Source: Paenibacillus sp. J23TS9 (GTDB lineage: Bacteria > Bacillota > Bacilli > Paenibacillales > Paenibacillaceae). From it: 64,000 bases of DNA. This document shows positions 35,129-44,997 of the stretch, one piece after another. The notes under the pieces are model-generated. The model did no database searches, was not told the DNA's origin, and worked only from the letters and a program-made list of their open reading frames with translations. The translations under genes and the position numbers were made by a program. The stretch's first letter is position 1. Each line of letters begins with the position of its first letter. The stretch covers positions 372,001-436,000 of the forward strand of contig NZ_BOSG01000002.1 in assembly GCF_018403225.1 (NCBI RefSeq), in the 5' to 3' direction.

Positions 35129-35174
35129 AACGTATTCCGGTTAAAAATCAAAAACCTTGAAACCTTCGTAAATT

Positions 35175-38100
35175 TTATTTTACCACTGCGGAAGGTGCTA
35201 GCTTAATTTGTTCATTACCCATACTTGTCCGCGTAAAATAATGATCCTGAGAAGCCTCTTCAATATCCCGGTAAGCCCAGTGCTTGGACGGAGCATCCTT
35301 CCATGTCGGTACGACCACGCCTTCCAGTGGACCGCGTTTCAGAATGCGGTTCAGTACGGTTACGGCTTCGGCGCGCGTCAGCGGTTTGTCGGGACGGAAC
35401 ATGCTGTCCGGCATGCCCTTCATGATGCCCGTCTGGATCACCAGCTTCAGATCCTTCTCGGCCCAATGCCCCTGGATATCCTTCATGTCACTTGCAGTGG
35501 AAGTTTCGGCTCCTTCTTCCAGACCTAGCCAGCGGGTGACAATGGCAGCCATCTCCGCTCGGGTAATCGATCGTTCCGGACCGAATCGTCCATCCGGGAA
35601 GCCCTTCATCAATCCCGTCTTGGTCATTTCCAGAACGGCATCCTTGGCCCAATGCGTGGCTGTCATATCCGGATAATTCACCGGTTCCAGGATGCTGGCT
35701 TTTCCGGTACCTACCCGTGTCAGCATGGTTGCCATTTCGGCTCGGGTGAGGCTTTTTTCCGGCTTAAATGTGCCGTCAGGGTATCCTTTGATATAGGCTC
35801 GATGATTCCCCTCGGAATCCGTTGCCGAAGTGCCGGAGCCTATATTTCCTGCCTGCCCCAGGATTTGACCGTGATCCTTCAAATACTGGGCAAGATTATC
35901 AATGTTTACGATAGTAAACGTGCTGAACTTCGTAATGTTAAAAGAAAGCCCCATTCTGTCTTCATCATATGTGCCGATCTCAGGCTTCACGAGAACCCGC
36001 TCGCCATCGCTATGCTCGATGAATACGGCCAGATTGGACATGAATCTTTCCCGTTCCGCGGTTCCAGATGGGATGGAGGACAGATCCAGCGGCAGCATGA
36101 TCGTCACGGCGCGGCTGCTCATGTTGGTTTCGATCGTCATTGGACGTCCAACAACATAGATGCTGCCGTTGCCGAGCACTTCCCGAACCACTTTCTCCTG
36201 CTTGGCTCGCGTTTCTACCTGCTTGCGTTCATCTTCTTTTTTAATCGGAACGACACGGAAATACAGGTCCTTAGTTAACCCCTTTAAAGATTCAGCAGAT
36301 AAATGGATTTGGGCGTTTTCCGTATAGATATCCAAATCCAGGCCTGCGCTCACCAATTTTTCAATGGCATCTTTGGAAATGTTGACATCGATGGATGATA
36401 CTTCGTCCTTCGCATCCGGAATGTACAAGCGAGCCGTCGTCGAGCCGTTCGCTTGAGCCATTTTCACCGTTTCCTCGGCCTGGCTCTGCGTGTAATTGAC
36501 AGTGTCTTTTTTCGTTTTGTCCGGCAGCGTAGTCCGGGTAATGGTCGTCTTGGCTGCGTTTTCAAACTGCGATCCTTTGCCTACCTGGACATTAAGCGTA
36601 ATCGTCTCGGTCTCAGGCTGTGGAGCCGGCGCTGGAGATGGGTTTGATCCTCCCGATCCTCCGCCGTTGCCACTTCCTTGCCCGTTACCCGGTGCAGGCG
36701 CTTCGGCCTTGACGATTAGCGTAAATTCTTTCGTTTCCGTGATGTCTCCCTTTGTAACGGTCGCCTTCAAGGTGATCGTCTGATCCCCTTGACCGCTGGT
36801 CGGACGGGTAACTTTCCCGGTAGCCGGATCGACGTAGCCTTCCGGTTCGCTGGTCCAAATGATCTCGGTTCCATGCTCTCCGTGCTTCGGAAGTTCAATA
36901 TTGTTTGTTACATTATTTTTGCTTTCGCCTTCACGATAGACGATGTTCAGATCGGCTTTGTCCCGTTTCACGGCTTCCTCATCCGTCATCGGCTTCGCTT
37001 TAATAATCAGCGTAAATTCTTTCGTTTCCGTGACGTCTCCCTTTGTAACGGTCGCCTTCAAGGTAATGGTCTGATCCCCTTGACCGCTAGTCGGGCGGGT
37101 AACCTTTCCCGTAGCCGGATCGACGTAGCCTTCCGGTTCGCTGGCCCAAACGATATCGGTCCCATGCTCACCGTGCTTCGGAAGCTCGACGTCGTTTGCT
37201 ACGTTACTTTCGTCCTCGCCTTCATGATAGCCGACTTCCAGAACAGTCTTGTCCAGGTTCACGGCTTTCTCATCCGTCATCGGCTGAGCTTTGACGACCA
37301 CTGTGAAGGTTTTGGTATCCGTTTCATTTCCGCTTTTAATCACGGCGGTCAGCGTGACCGTTTGATCCCCTTCATCTTCGTTCGGTCTGTTCACGTTACC
37401 GGATGGATCGATCACGTCAGGATTACTGGATTTCCAAGTGATGTCGGAACCGTGTAAACCACCGATTGGCAGAATAACATCCTGGGTAACGCTCTCGCTC
37501 CAATCACCCTCCTGGTAGCCGACATCAACCAAGTCTTTGTCAAGCTGTACGATGGTCTTGTCGCTTGGTATATCCAGCTTGAAAGTATTGGATGTCAAGT
37601 CGTTAATCTCAGGGCCCTCCGATGTGAGGACTTTATCCGCCGATATCGTTACCGACGCATTCTCCAAGGCGGGGAGCTTCGCATCCAACGTTCCGGTAAA
37701 AGTAATTTCAAGCGTATGCTCGTTGATATATTTGCCATGAGCAACGATATCGTGCGGAAGATTGTTCACGACGATATGCTCCCATGCATCAGGAGTGAAT
37801 TCCCCGTTCTCCAGTATAACCGTCAGTGTGGATGAACTTGGATCATCCGATATCAGTCCTGGACTGACGCTAATTGACGGAGGGGCATCCCGGAAAACGA
37901 TGGCAAAGCTGTTCGAGACCACCGTTGTCGGGCCGACCGAATCAGCGGTATACCCAATTGGATCTTCCGAATGCTCTTTTGGAGACGTGACTTTACTGGA
38001 CGGAATTGAAAGGTAAGCATCATAGATGCTATCGCCATTCGTATGGCTCGTAGCATTACCTGCGAGATGAAAGCTTAGCGTATCTCCGGATACACTAACT

Positions 38101-40145
38101 CCGCTTACACTGAGCCCGGATGGAAGACCATGGACTTCTACATCACTGTCGCTCACTTCACCATCAAATGTCCCATATTTCAATGTAGTCTGTATTTCAT
38201 CGGTAATACTGCCATCATTGGTAATTGCTTCTTTAATGTCCTGCATCACGAAATAAGGATCAGGATCATTAAAGTTGATTTTGAACGTGTTGCTGACAAG
38301 TGGGTCACCGCTCCTGCCTATGAACATAGCAGCATTGATCTTGAGCGATGACATAACATCGTCAGCATTATCGTTGGGATCGGCTTTTCCTTCAAAGCTG
38401 ACCGTAATATGCTGATCATCCACATAGGTTACCTTTGGTACCAAACCACCAGGAAGCGGTTCGACTTGAACGCCCCCGTTTACAATTTCTGGAGTAAAGC
38501 TGCCATTTTCAAGGGCAACATGCAGCACTTCATCGATTCTTCCCGTTTGGAAATTATCTTCATCCGTTTCATTTACTTCGGTTTCCTCAACGCGAATACG
38601 GGTCGGGTCCTTAAACTGAATGGCAAAGGATGGCGTGGATAAATCTATCGTAGCGCCATTAATGGCATTTTTATGAATGATTACGGAAACGTTGTTCGTT
38701 GATGATTTCTCGCTGTGGTTAACCGCATTTCCACTAAAAGATAACGTAATGCTCTTACCGTCGGCGCTGCGGTCAATCATAGGCACTAAACCGCTCGGCA
38801 GATTATTTATTTTCAGGTCATCGGCTGAGATATCGCCGATAAACGTTCCGCCAGAAATCGTAATCGTTTTTTGTCCGGCAATAGAACCATTATTTTCAGG
38901 CGACTCTTCCAAGACATCTGTATTCATACTTAGCTTCGGGTTAACATAGGCCGGAATCGTCACCATTTTCTCGGTAAAGACACCGCCCGGAGCTTCGATC
39001 CGCACCTTGGTCGTGATTTGCTTATCCGATACTAAATAAGTAAAAGCTTTTCCGTCATTTCCGGTCGTGATGTGATCCTCCACGATGCGTACGTCGGGAT
39101 TATCGACCTTAATGGTCAGCGGAATGTTACCTGCCGGTGTGTCGTTGACGGCCAGCGTGGAGATGTCAAGCTTTACGCGACGATCGGTTTCAATCACAGG
39201 CGTAAACGATACGCTTTTCGGCGCTTCCAGATACGTCTGTGAATGAATATCGATTGGGCTATAGGTGTTGGCAAAGTACCACTTAGTAATGTTGTGCTCC
39301 TGCCATGCCGAACCGGTCGAAGCCGTAAACCCGACATACACATCATCCGACTGCAAAATGTTCGTCAAATCCATGCCGGTTTTGCGCAGCACATATCCTT
39401 GAGGCCGGTTATCGGTCGTGCTCATCCGCACTTCGATGGTCTTGTCCTCTCCGTTGTAGTCGATCCATGCATGCTGAGTAGCCGTATTTTGACGCATCCG
39501 GATGTCAGGCGTACTGTCCAGATTGCGGTAATCCCCGACGAAAGAGTTCGTGGCAGTCGCTTCTTTTTGGACTGTATGGTTCACGGCTCCGTTGATGTCG
39601 ACCGCCGTGTGATTGGTATAAATGCTGTCCTTAGCATTCTCTCCGAGACCTAGGGGATCCCCGAGATTTCCGATGTCCGGACCGTTGCGGAACGTGTCGA
39701 ACTCGACCCCGACGCTCTTGCCGATTCCGGCATATCCAAGGCCCGAGCCCAATCCTCCTGCACCATTCGAGGTGGTCTGAACGGTAAAGACCAGGCCATC
39801 CGCCCAAGTCCACTGCTTGCCGTTCACGAAGAGGCCACCCCCCGTGTTCATATTGAATTCGAAATACGTGCTGAAGGATTTATTATTGGATAAGGAAATC
39901 CGGTTATTGTTAAACACGGTTCCCCATTGATTTTGCGCGCTCGGCGTCAGTCTCAGCACCTTGTTCACGATCCCAGAGTTGCCGTTCAGCTTCAATCTTC
40001 CGTCCTGGTTGAATTGATCGTATTTAAACGTCAAAAAATTCTGTTGGTCCGTTTGCGCATAACCGACAGAAACGAACAAATGACTTGCCTGCAGGCATAG
40101 AAGAGTAATGACCAACAAGCAGGAAGTCAGTTTTTTCTTAAACAT
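35175..40145 (-). CDS. Large SLH-anchored surface protein with L-type lectin-like domain
   Basis: A 1656-residue exported protein. A signal peptide ends near VSVGYAQT. Residues about 35-295 look like an L-type (legume) lectin domain: a beta-sandwich with DGLVFTVQTT, GYAGIGKSVGVEFDTF and DIDGAVNH-type pieces (here DINGAVNH) that hold metal and sugar in such lectins. Then come about four related beta modules of around 130 residues (starting SPENNGSIAGQ, ETDEDNFQTG and the like), three Ig-like 'atrophied Big' modules (about 862-1148), a Gly/Pro/Ser linker, another beta region and three SLH domains (about 1440-1640; TRAE motif in each) that bind cell-wall polymer. It probably displays a glycan-binding head at the surface. 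The ATG at 40145 follows AAAGGGGA; the 51-residue longer frame has no signal peptide at its start. Confidence 0.88.
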   Translation of the reverse strand: MFKKKLTSCLLVITLLCLQASHLFVSVGYAQTDQQNFLTFKYDQFNQDGRLKLNGNSGIVNKVLRLTPSAQNQWGTVFNNNRISLSNNKSFSTYFEFNMNTGGGLFVNGKQWTWADGLVFTVQTTSNGAGGLGSGLGYAGIGKSVGVEFDTFRNGPDIGNLGDPLGLGENAKDSIYTNHTAVDINGAVNHTVQKEATATNSFVGDYRNLDSTPDIRMRQNTATQHAWIDYNGEDKTIEVRMSTTDNRPQGYVLRKTGMDLTNILQSDDVYVGFTASTGSAWQEHNITKWYFANTYSPIDIHSQTYLEAPKSVSFTPVIETDRRVKLDISTLAVNDTPAGNIPLTIKVDNPDVRIVEDHITTGNDGKAFTYLVSDKQITTKVRIEAPGGVFTEKMVTIPAYVNPKLSMNTDVLEESPENNGSIAGQKTITISGGTFIGDISADDLKINNLPSGLVPMIDRSADGKSITLSFSGNAVNHSEKSSTNNVSVIIHKNAINGATIDLSTPSFAIQFKDPTRIRVEETEVNETDEDNFQTGRIDEVLHVALENGSFTPEIVNGGVQVEPLPGGLVPKVTYVDDQHITVSFEGKADPNDNADDVMSSLKINAAMFIGRSGDPLVSNTFKINFNDPDPYFVMQDIKEAITNDGSITDEIQTTLKYGTFDGEVSDSDVEVHGLPSGLSVSGVSVSGDTLSFHLAGNATSHTNGDSIYDAYLSIPSSKVTSPKEHSEDPIGYTADSVGPTTVVSNSFAIVFRDAPPSISVSPGLISDDPSSSTLTVILENGEFTPDAWEHIVVNNLPHDIVAHGKYINEHTLEITFTGTLDAKLPALENASVTISADKVLTSEGPEINDLTSNTFKLDIPSDKTIVQLDKDLVDVGYQEGDWSESVTQDVILPIGGLHGSDITWKSSNPDVIDPSGNVNRPNEDEGDQTVTLTAVIKSGNETDTKTFTVVVKAQPMTDEKAVNLDKTVLEVGYHEGEDESNVANDVELPKHGEHGTDIVWASEPEGYVDPATGKVTRPTSGQGDQTITLKATVTKGDVTETKEFTLIIKAKPMTDEEAVKRDKADLNIVYREGESKNNVTNNIELPKHGEHGTEIIWTSEPEGYVDPATGKVTRPTSGQGDQTITLKATVTKGDITETKEFTLIVKAEAPAPGNGQGSGNGGGSGGSNPSPAPAPQPETETITLNVQVGKGSQFENAAKTTITRTTLPDKTKKDTVNYTQSQAEETVKMAQANGSTTARLYIPDAKDEVSSIDVNISKDAIEKLVSAGLDLDIYTENAQIHLSAESLKGLTKDLYFRVVPIKKEDERKQVETRAKQEKVVREVLGNGSIYVVGRPMTIETNMSSRAVTIMLPLDLSSIPSGTAERERFMSNLAVFIEHSDGERVLVKPEIGTYDEDRMGLSFNITKFSTFTIVNIDNLAQYLKDHGQILGQAGNIGSGTSATDSEGNHRAYIKGYPDGTFKPEKSLTRAEMATMLTRVGTGKASILEPVNYPDMTATHWAKDAVLEMTKTGLMKGFPDGRFGPERSITRAEMAAIVTRWLGLEEGAETSTASDMKDIQGHWAEKDLKLVIQTGIMKGMPDSMFRPDKPLTRAEAVTVLNRILKRGPLEGVVVPTWKDAPSKHWAYRDIEEASQDHYFTRTSMGNEQIKLAPSAVVK
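36721..37261. repeat. Near-identical tandem repeat inside the surface protein gene
   Basis: Two DNA units with a 291-base period encode the second and third Ig-like modules. Long stretches are identical, with scattered synonymous and a few amino-acid changes (for example DIVWASEPEG against EIIWTSEPEG). The first module (about 37262-37560) is clearly more diverged, so the second-third duplication is recent. Confidence 0.85.
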
Positions 40146-40348
40146 GTTTCGATCCCCTTTCAATATAAAAAAATTGTTCTGCGACATAATACCTATCCAT
40201 TGTTGGAATATAACAGATGCCACTGAACCGATTCTGAACATTTTTTTACATAGTTCTACAAATTTAGACTTTTTTAGAGAGGGGAAATCGAATTTCAAGA
40301 AATAGCACTTCGTCTCGATAATGAAGCTAGCGACAACTTATTCCGCAA

Positions 40349-40382
40349 CAAAAAAAAGAGGACGCCGCAGGCGCCCTCTTTT
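40349..40382. terminator. Bidirectional terminator before the alpha-mannosidase stop
   Basis: GAGGACGCC and GGCGCCCTC pair with one mismatch around GCA, with A and T runs on the two sides. It ends the alpha-mannosidase transcript. Confidence 0.82.
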
Positions 40383-40408
40383 CACTTCCATCCCGTTTAG
40401 ATTCCAAC

Positions 40409-43400
40409 TCAGGAAATCGCAATATTCAATGTTTTGATCTCATATGGCGCCAAGGCGACCTCGATGTCCTGTCCGGCAAACGGCAGCACTGATGGATGCT
40501 CCTCCATCAGGTCGGTTTCCTCCGCTGTGCGAATCGTTCCAAGGTACGGATCAACCGACACCGCCGCTTTCGTCCGGATGCCTCCGAATTCATAGAGGCG
40601 TACGATCAGCGTTTGGCCGTCTTCAGCTTTTTTGACCGTATCGATCATGATGTTGCGGGCATCGACCTTGAGCATGCCAAGCACATCAGGGAGTCCGGCG
40701 CTGCCTGAAACGGCAGCAGACATCAGAGGCGCATTCAGCTCACAAGCAGTCTGATGCGTTCCAGCTTCATACCATCCCCCGCTGTGCGGATACAGTGAAT
40801 ACGTGAATTCATGCAGCCCTTGATCCGCATTTCCGTCAGGGTACACGGCTGATTTGATTAAGCTCAATCGGATGACATGGTTGCGGATGTCATGTCCGTA
40901 TTTGCAGTCGTTCAGCAGGCTGACACCGTATCCGCCTTCGGACAGGTCGACCCAGCGCTGGGCCACGGATTCAAACCGGGCATAATCCCAGCTCGTATTC
41001 CAGTGCGTCGGTCGCTCCACATTGCCGAACTGAATCTCATAGGTCGCTTTCGTCGAACGAATCTCCACAGGGAATGCCGTTTTCAGCAGCTGCTGATGCT
41101 CGTTCCAGTCCACGCTCGTTTTGAAATCAATGCGCGGATGATCACGGTAAACGGTCAAATGCTGCTCGATGGTAGAGTTCTGGTAGCTGTAGACCAGCTT
41201 CAGCACGCCCCGCAGCGGACCGGCTTCAAGTACTGTCAGCTCCTGCAGATTGTCCACGACCGTCATTTTATCCTGGTAGTAAATATCGATATCCCAGGCA
41301 TCATGAGCCATAGGCTTATCCTCAAATACCTGAAGCATGTTTGCCGGCTGATCCGGCTTCAGTACTTCACGTCCGGCCTGCTTGTCAAAAAGTGAGACGA
41401 TCTGACCGGATGCATTCAGACGGATGCTGTAATACGGCGTCTCCAGATGATCCGTCTTGATGCTCCATGATTCCGAAGCATGGCCTCCACTAGCAGGTGC
41501 ATCCACTGAGCTGCCATCCTTTTCGCTACGCCCGTAAATCGTAATATATCCATAGGCAGGGACATCCTGAACTGCTACCAGTACTTTGCCCGCTTGTAGT
41601 GCGGATTTCTCCGCTGCAGGCTGAATATTCAGCTTCACGCCGTCTGCGGTATACCAGCTGAATGCTGCTGCATCATCCAGCTTAACTTCAGCCAGGAAGG
41701 AACGCGTCCAGCCAAGCGAATTAAATATGCGCACAGGCAGTCCTTTTTCCGCTCCATCTTCAGCTTTATCGTCCTTATGCCCATTCAGACCGGCAAGCCC
41801 ATTCTCAATTGCCGCAAGCGCGAGCTTTTCCGATTCCTCATATTCGATCTTGCTGTCCTCATATACTTCATGGATGGAAGAGCCCGGAATAATATCATGG
41901 AACTGGTTACGCAAAACGATCTCCCAGCTCTCCGCCAGCTGTGCGGACGGATAGGCATGCTCCGGATTTAAAGCGAGCGCGAAGGTATTCAAATATTCCG
42001 CATTATGCAGCAAAAGCTCCATCCGCCGGTTCATCCGCTTGTTGTAAGCCTGGGAAGTATAGGTCCCGCGATGGTATTCAAGGTAGAGCTCGCCGTCCCA
42101 TAAATGGAGCAACGGCTGATCCTTGACCTGTTCTTCCAGTTGGACGAAGAAATCCTCCGCTCCACCCGCCTTAACCTGAGGTGCCCCTGGCATATCCTCA
42201 TAACGCCGTACAGCCTCAAGCATATCGCGGGTCGGTCCGCCGCCCCCGTCACCCCAGCCGTAGGCCAACAGCAGGTTGTCATTGATATCCTTTTGACGGT
42301 AATTGTTCCACAAGCCCTGAACCGAAGCGCCGGTGACATTGCCGTTGTACGTATAGAACCAGCTGCCGTCATTATCCGGCGTCGTAATGTAATGCGTCAG
42401 AATTTCCGTTCCGTCAATCCCTCTCCAGGTAAAGGTATCATAAGGGAAGCGGTTGTATTGGCTCCAGCTGATCTTGGTCGTCATGAAATAATCGATACCG
42501 CTCTTTTTCAGGATCTGCGGAAGCGCCCAGCTGTAACCGAACACGTCAGGCAGCCACAGCACACGGTTATCCACGCCGAATTCATCCTTGAAAAAGCGTT
42601 TGCCTGTCAGAAGCTGGCGGACCAGCGATTCGCCGGAAGGAATGTTGCAATCCGACTCCAGCCACATCGCCCCGGTTGCCTCCCAGTTACCGCTCTGAAC
42701 ACGGTCCTTGATTTTATCATACAGCATTGGGAAGTCCTTCTTCAGATAGGCATAGAGCTGCGGCTGCGATTGAAGGAATACATATTCCGGGAACCGCTCC
42801 ATCAACTGCAGAACCGTTGAAAATGACCGTCCTGATTTCTCGCGCGTATGCTGCAAACGCCACAGCCAAGCCACATCGATATGGCAGTGTCCTACCGCTG
42901 TAACCTGCGGGCGGGGTCCGCGTGGAATCGCTTCAAGCCGTTCCCGCAGCATCTGACGGGCCACCACGGCGGATGCGTAGAATGCCTCGGAGCCAGGCTG
43001 ACTCCAATCCAGGCAGCGGAACGCTTCTTCCAAAGCTGAGGTCAACTCATGTCTTTCCAGTTGGCGTTCATCCAGCTGCTTCACGGTTTGCAGCATATGC
43101 AGCGATGTATAATACAAGTCATCCACATCTGCATCCAGAACCGCCATGCTCAGCGAGTCGATACGATGATCGAACGGCGAGCGTCCATCGGGTGCTGTCA
43201 ATCCGCTCCAGGCGTAAATAGCCAGCTCGGCGCGGCCTGCATCTACCGCATCTGCCGGGAAAAACAGCTCGGCATGATTCCGATCCAATGCTTGTAGTGG
43301 CTCCCCATTCAAGTAGACCTGGGCTTCGTAGCCGCTGCAGTTGCCCCCGCCCGTTTCCCCAAGCTTAATCAAACCAATCACATCAAGGCCCTTCCAGCCT

Positions 43401-43621
43401 TGGGGGAATTCTACTTTTGTCATAAACCAGGCGTACTTGTCTCTTCCGCCCCAATGATCGCCAACGCGGACCACAGGACCTGAAGCAGCCTGCTGCCATG
43501 CTTCCTCTAGACTTTTTACATCGGGCACCATATGAATGGCATCTAAAGTCCGGCCTTCTCTATATCTGAGTCCGGCCAGCTCCCGGATACGGTTTTCCAA
43601 TTTCTGCAGAACGAATCTCAT
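40409..43621 (-). CDS. GH38 alpha-mannosidase
   Basis: A 1070-residue cytoplasmic glycoside hydrolase that releases alpha-linked mannose. An N-terminal beta domain (about 1-230) is followed by the GH38 catalytic barrel: GHCHIDVAWLWRL gives zinc ligands His245 or His247 and Asp249, and WLPDVFGYSWALPQ contains the nucleophile Asp359. The C-terminal half forms the long beta-sandwich region of this family. No signal peptide is present, so substrates must be imported, for example by an oligosaccharide importer such as the one at 21.8-25.4 kb. GGGAG lies 13 bases before the start, a bit far. A GntR/LacI-type regulator is encoded directly upstream on the same strand behind its own terminator. Confidence 0.94.
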   Translation of the reverse strand: MRFVLQKLENRIRELAGLRYREGRTLDAIHMVPDVKSLEEAWQQAASGPVVRVGDHWGGRDKYAWFMTKVEFPQGWKGLDVIGLIKLGETGGGNCSGYEAQVYLNGEPLQALDRNHAELFFPADAVDAGRAELAIYAWSGLTAPDGRSPFDHRIDSLSMAVLDADVDDLYYTSLHMLQTVKQLDERQLERHELTSALEEAFRCLDWSQPGSEAFYASAVVARQMLRERLEAIPRGPRPQVTAVGHCHIDVAWLWRLQHTREKSGRSFSTVLQLMERFPEYVFLQSQPQLYAYLKKDFPMLYDKIKDRVQSGNWEATGAMWLESDCNIPSGESLVRQLLTGKRFFKDEFGVDNRVLWLPDVFGYSWALPQILKKSGIDYFMTTKISWSQYNRFPYDTFTWRGIDGTEILTHYITTPDNDGSWFYTYNGNVTGASVQGLWNNYRQKDINDNLLLAYGWGDGGGGPTRDMLEAVRRYEDMPGAPQVKAGGAEDFFVQLEEQVKDQPLLHLWDGELYLEYHRGTYTSQAYNKRMNRRMELLLHNAEYLNTFALALNPEHAYPSAQLAESWEIVLRNQFHDIIPGSSIHEVYEDSKIEYEESEKLALAAIENGLAGLNGHKDDKAEDGAEKGLPVRIFNSLGWTRSFLAEVKLDDAAAFSWYTADGVKLNIQPAAEKSALQAGKVLVAVQDVPAYGYITIYGRSEKDGSSVDAPASGGHASESWSIKTDHLETPYYSIRLNASGQIVSLFDKQAGREVLKPDQPANMLQVFEDKPMAHDAWDIDIYYQDKMTVVDNLQELTVLEAGPLRGVLKLVYSYQNSTIEQHLTVYRDHPRIDFKTSVDWNEHQQLLKTAFPVEIRSTKATYEIQFGNVERPTHWNTSWDYARFESVAQRWVDLSEGGYGVSLLNDCKYGHDIRNHVIRLSLIKSAVYPDGNADQGLHEFTYSLYPHSGGWYEAGTHQTACELNAPLMSAAVSGSAGLPDVLGMLKVDARNIMIDTVKKAEDGQTLIVRLYEFGGIRTKAAVSVDPYLGTIRTAEETDLMEEHPSVLPFAGQDIEVALAPYEIKTLNIAIS

Positions 43622-43685
43622 AACTGTTCATCTGCTCCCTTCTCCGTACTTCTGTTTTAATATATATAATATATCATTTATGTCT

Positions 43686-43714
43686 AATATAAAATAATTG
43701 ATTTTACTCATCAA
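43686..43714 (-). promoter_or_regulatory. Promoter of the alpha-mannosidase gene
   Basis: Minus-strand TTGATG (43709-43714), 17-base spacer, TATATT (43686-43691). The leader to the start codon is very AT-rich and contains ATATAT repeats that could be an operator for the adjacent GntR-type regulator. Confidence 0.6.
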
Positions 43715-43715
43715 T

Positions 43716-43757
43716 AAAAAAAGTAAAGACCGGTTCCCCCCTCGGGAAAACCGGTTC
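43716..43757 (-). terminator. Terminator after the GntR/LacI regulator gene
   Basis: AACCGGT and ACCGGTT arms enclose a short loop; on the minus strand the stem is followed by CTTTACTTTTTTT. Confidence 0.75.
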
Positions 43758-43779
43758 TCATTATTCATTGTTTTACTGC

Positions 43780-44913
43780 TCAAGAAGGTATAGGGCCCGT
43801 CGTTTGATTTATCACCAATTCGGGCTGTAAAATGATTTTGCTGTATTTCGGCGTGCTGTCAGGATGTTCAAGCATGCTCAGCAGCCTGCTCGCTGCCTCA
43901 AAGCCCATTTGCTCCTCATTCTGATCGATATACGTAAATACGCTGAATTCCTCCATCATCGGGCTGGGATTATCAAAGGTGATGATGGACACATCCTCCG
44001 GTACTCTAAGACCCGTCTTTCGGGCTACGGACCAAATATGCACTCCAAGCCTGCAGTTCAAAGCGATATAGGCGGTCGCCATTTTGCTTTTAATAAAACG
44101 GTGCAGCGCGTAATCTTCCTTATAAGGCGCATCCTGAATACTGAAATCGGTCAGTATAAGCGCCGGATTGATCAGAGCTCCCTGCTGCTTCAAGGCCTCG
44201 TTATATCCCTGAATCCGCTCCTCCACCGTCACGGTTGGCATCGGCGTATCCGAACAGATCGCAATGCTGCGGTGTCCCTGGTTCCATAGATGCTCCACGG
44301 CCAGAATAGAACCTTGAAGCGGATCCGACAAGACGACATTCGTTTCAACACCCGGCAGATGGCGGTCCAGCAGCACGAACGGATAATTCTGCATTTTCAG
44401 CGCAATGATTTCTTCGTTATATACTTCGGCATCAACCGGAAAGATGATCAATCCATCCACGCTTGCGCGCAGCTCGCGGATCGCTTCCTTTTCCAGCTCC
44501 TTGGAATTGTAGGTAAACATCACAATCAGTGAATACTTGCTGTCCTTCAGCGCATTGCGGATTCCTCTTACCATTTGGATGGCGAAAAAATCCTCAATCG
44601 AAGGGAAGATAAGTCCGATTTTGGGTGCATGCTTGGCATGGATCTCCGAAATGACTGCGCTGCTCCGAGCGCTCCTCATGTAGCTCTCCGGAATGCCTTT
44701 GACATAGCTGCCCCGGCCCGGTATTCGGTATATCCAGCCTTCATTCGCAAGATCGGCCAGTGCGTTCGCCACCGTAATGCGGCTGACCTGAAACTGGTCG
44801 ATCAATTCTTTTTCGGTTGGAATTCGGTCATCCTCAACCAATTGTCTGGATGAAATCAATTGCTTGAAGTGATTTTGAATCTGGATATACAGCGGTTCCC
44901 GTTCCTGACTCAT
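43780..44913 (-). CDS. GntR-LacI hybrid transcription regulator (AraR-like build)
   Basis: A 377-residue regulator. Residues 1-72 form a GntR winged helix (EPLYIQIQNHFKQLI, then DRIPTEKELIDQFQVSRITV and GSYVKGIP). Residues about 95-377 form a LacI/periplasmic-binding-like sensor (KIGLIFPSIEDFFAIQMVRGI near its start, GHRSIAICSDTP, VPEDVSIITFDNPS). This combination is that of AraR, which responds to a sugar. GGGGGATT lies five bases before the start. It lies upstream of and parallel to the GH38 gene, so a mannose-containing sugar is a reasonable guess for the effector. Confidence 0.9.
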   Translation of the reverse strand: MSQEREPLYIQIQNHFKQLISSRQLVEDDRIPTEKELIDQFQVSRITVANALADLANEGWIYRIPGRGSYVKGIPESYMRSARSSAVISEIHAKHAPKIGLIFPSIEDFFAIQMVRGIRNALKDSKYSLIVMFTYNSKELEKEAIRELRASVDGLIIFPVDAEVYNEEIIALKMQNYPFVLLDRHLPGVETNVVLSDPLQGSILAVEHLWNQGHRSIAICSDTPMPTVTVEERIQGYNEALKQQGALINPALILTDFSIQDAPYKEDYALHRFIKSKMATAYIALNCRLGVHIWSVARKTGLRVPEDVSIITFDNPSPMMEEFSVFTYIDQNEEQMGFEAASRLLSMLEHPDSTPKYSKIILQPELVINQTTGPIPS

Positions 44914-44997
44914 TAGCTAATCCCCCATTGATGTGTTATCCTTCGCTTCCATACCGTTCTCATTTTTCTGGCATGTTTATGTAAGCATTATATCATC

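Noticed and set aside
36721..37261. Considered as a mobile or CRISPR-like repeat
   Set aside because: The repeat is in frame, codes for Ig-like modules and has a 291-base period; it is a gene-internal domain duplication.
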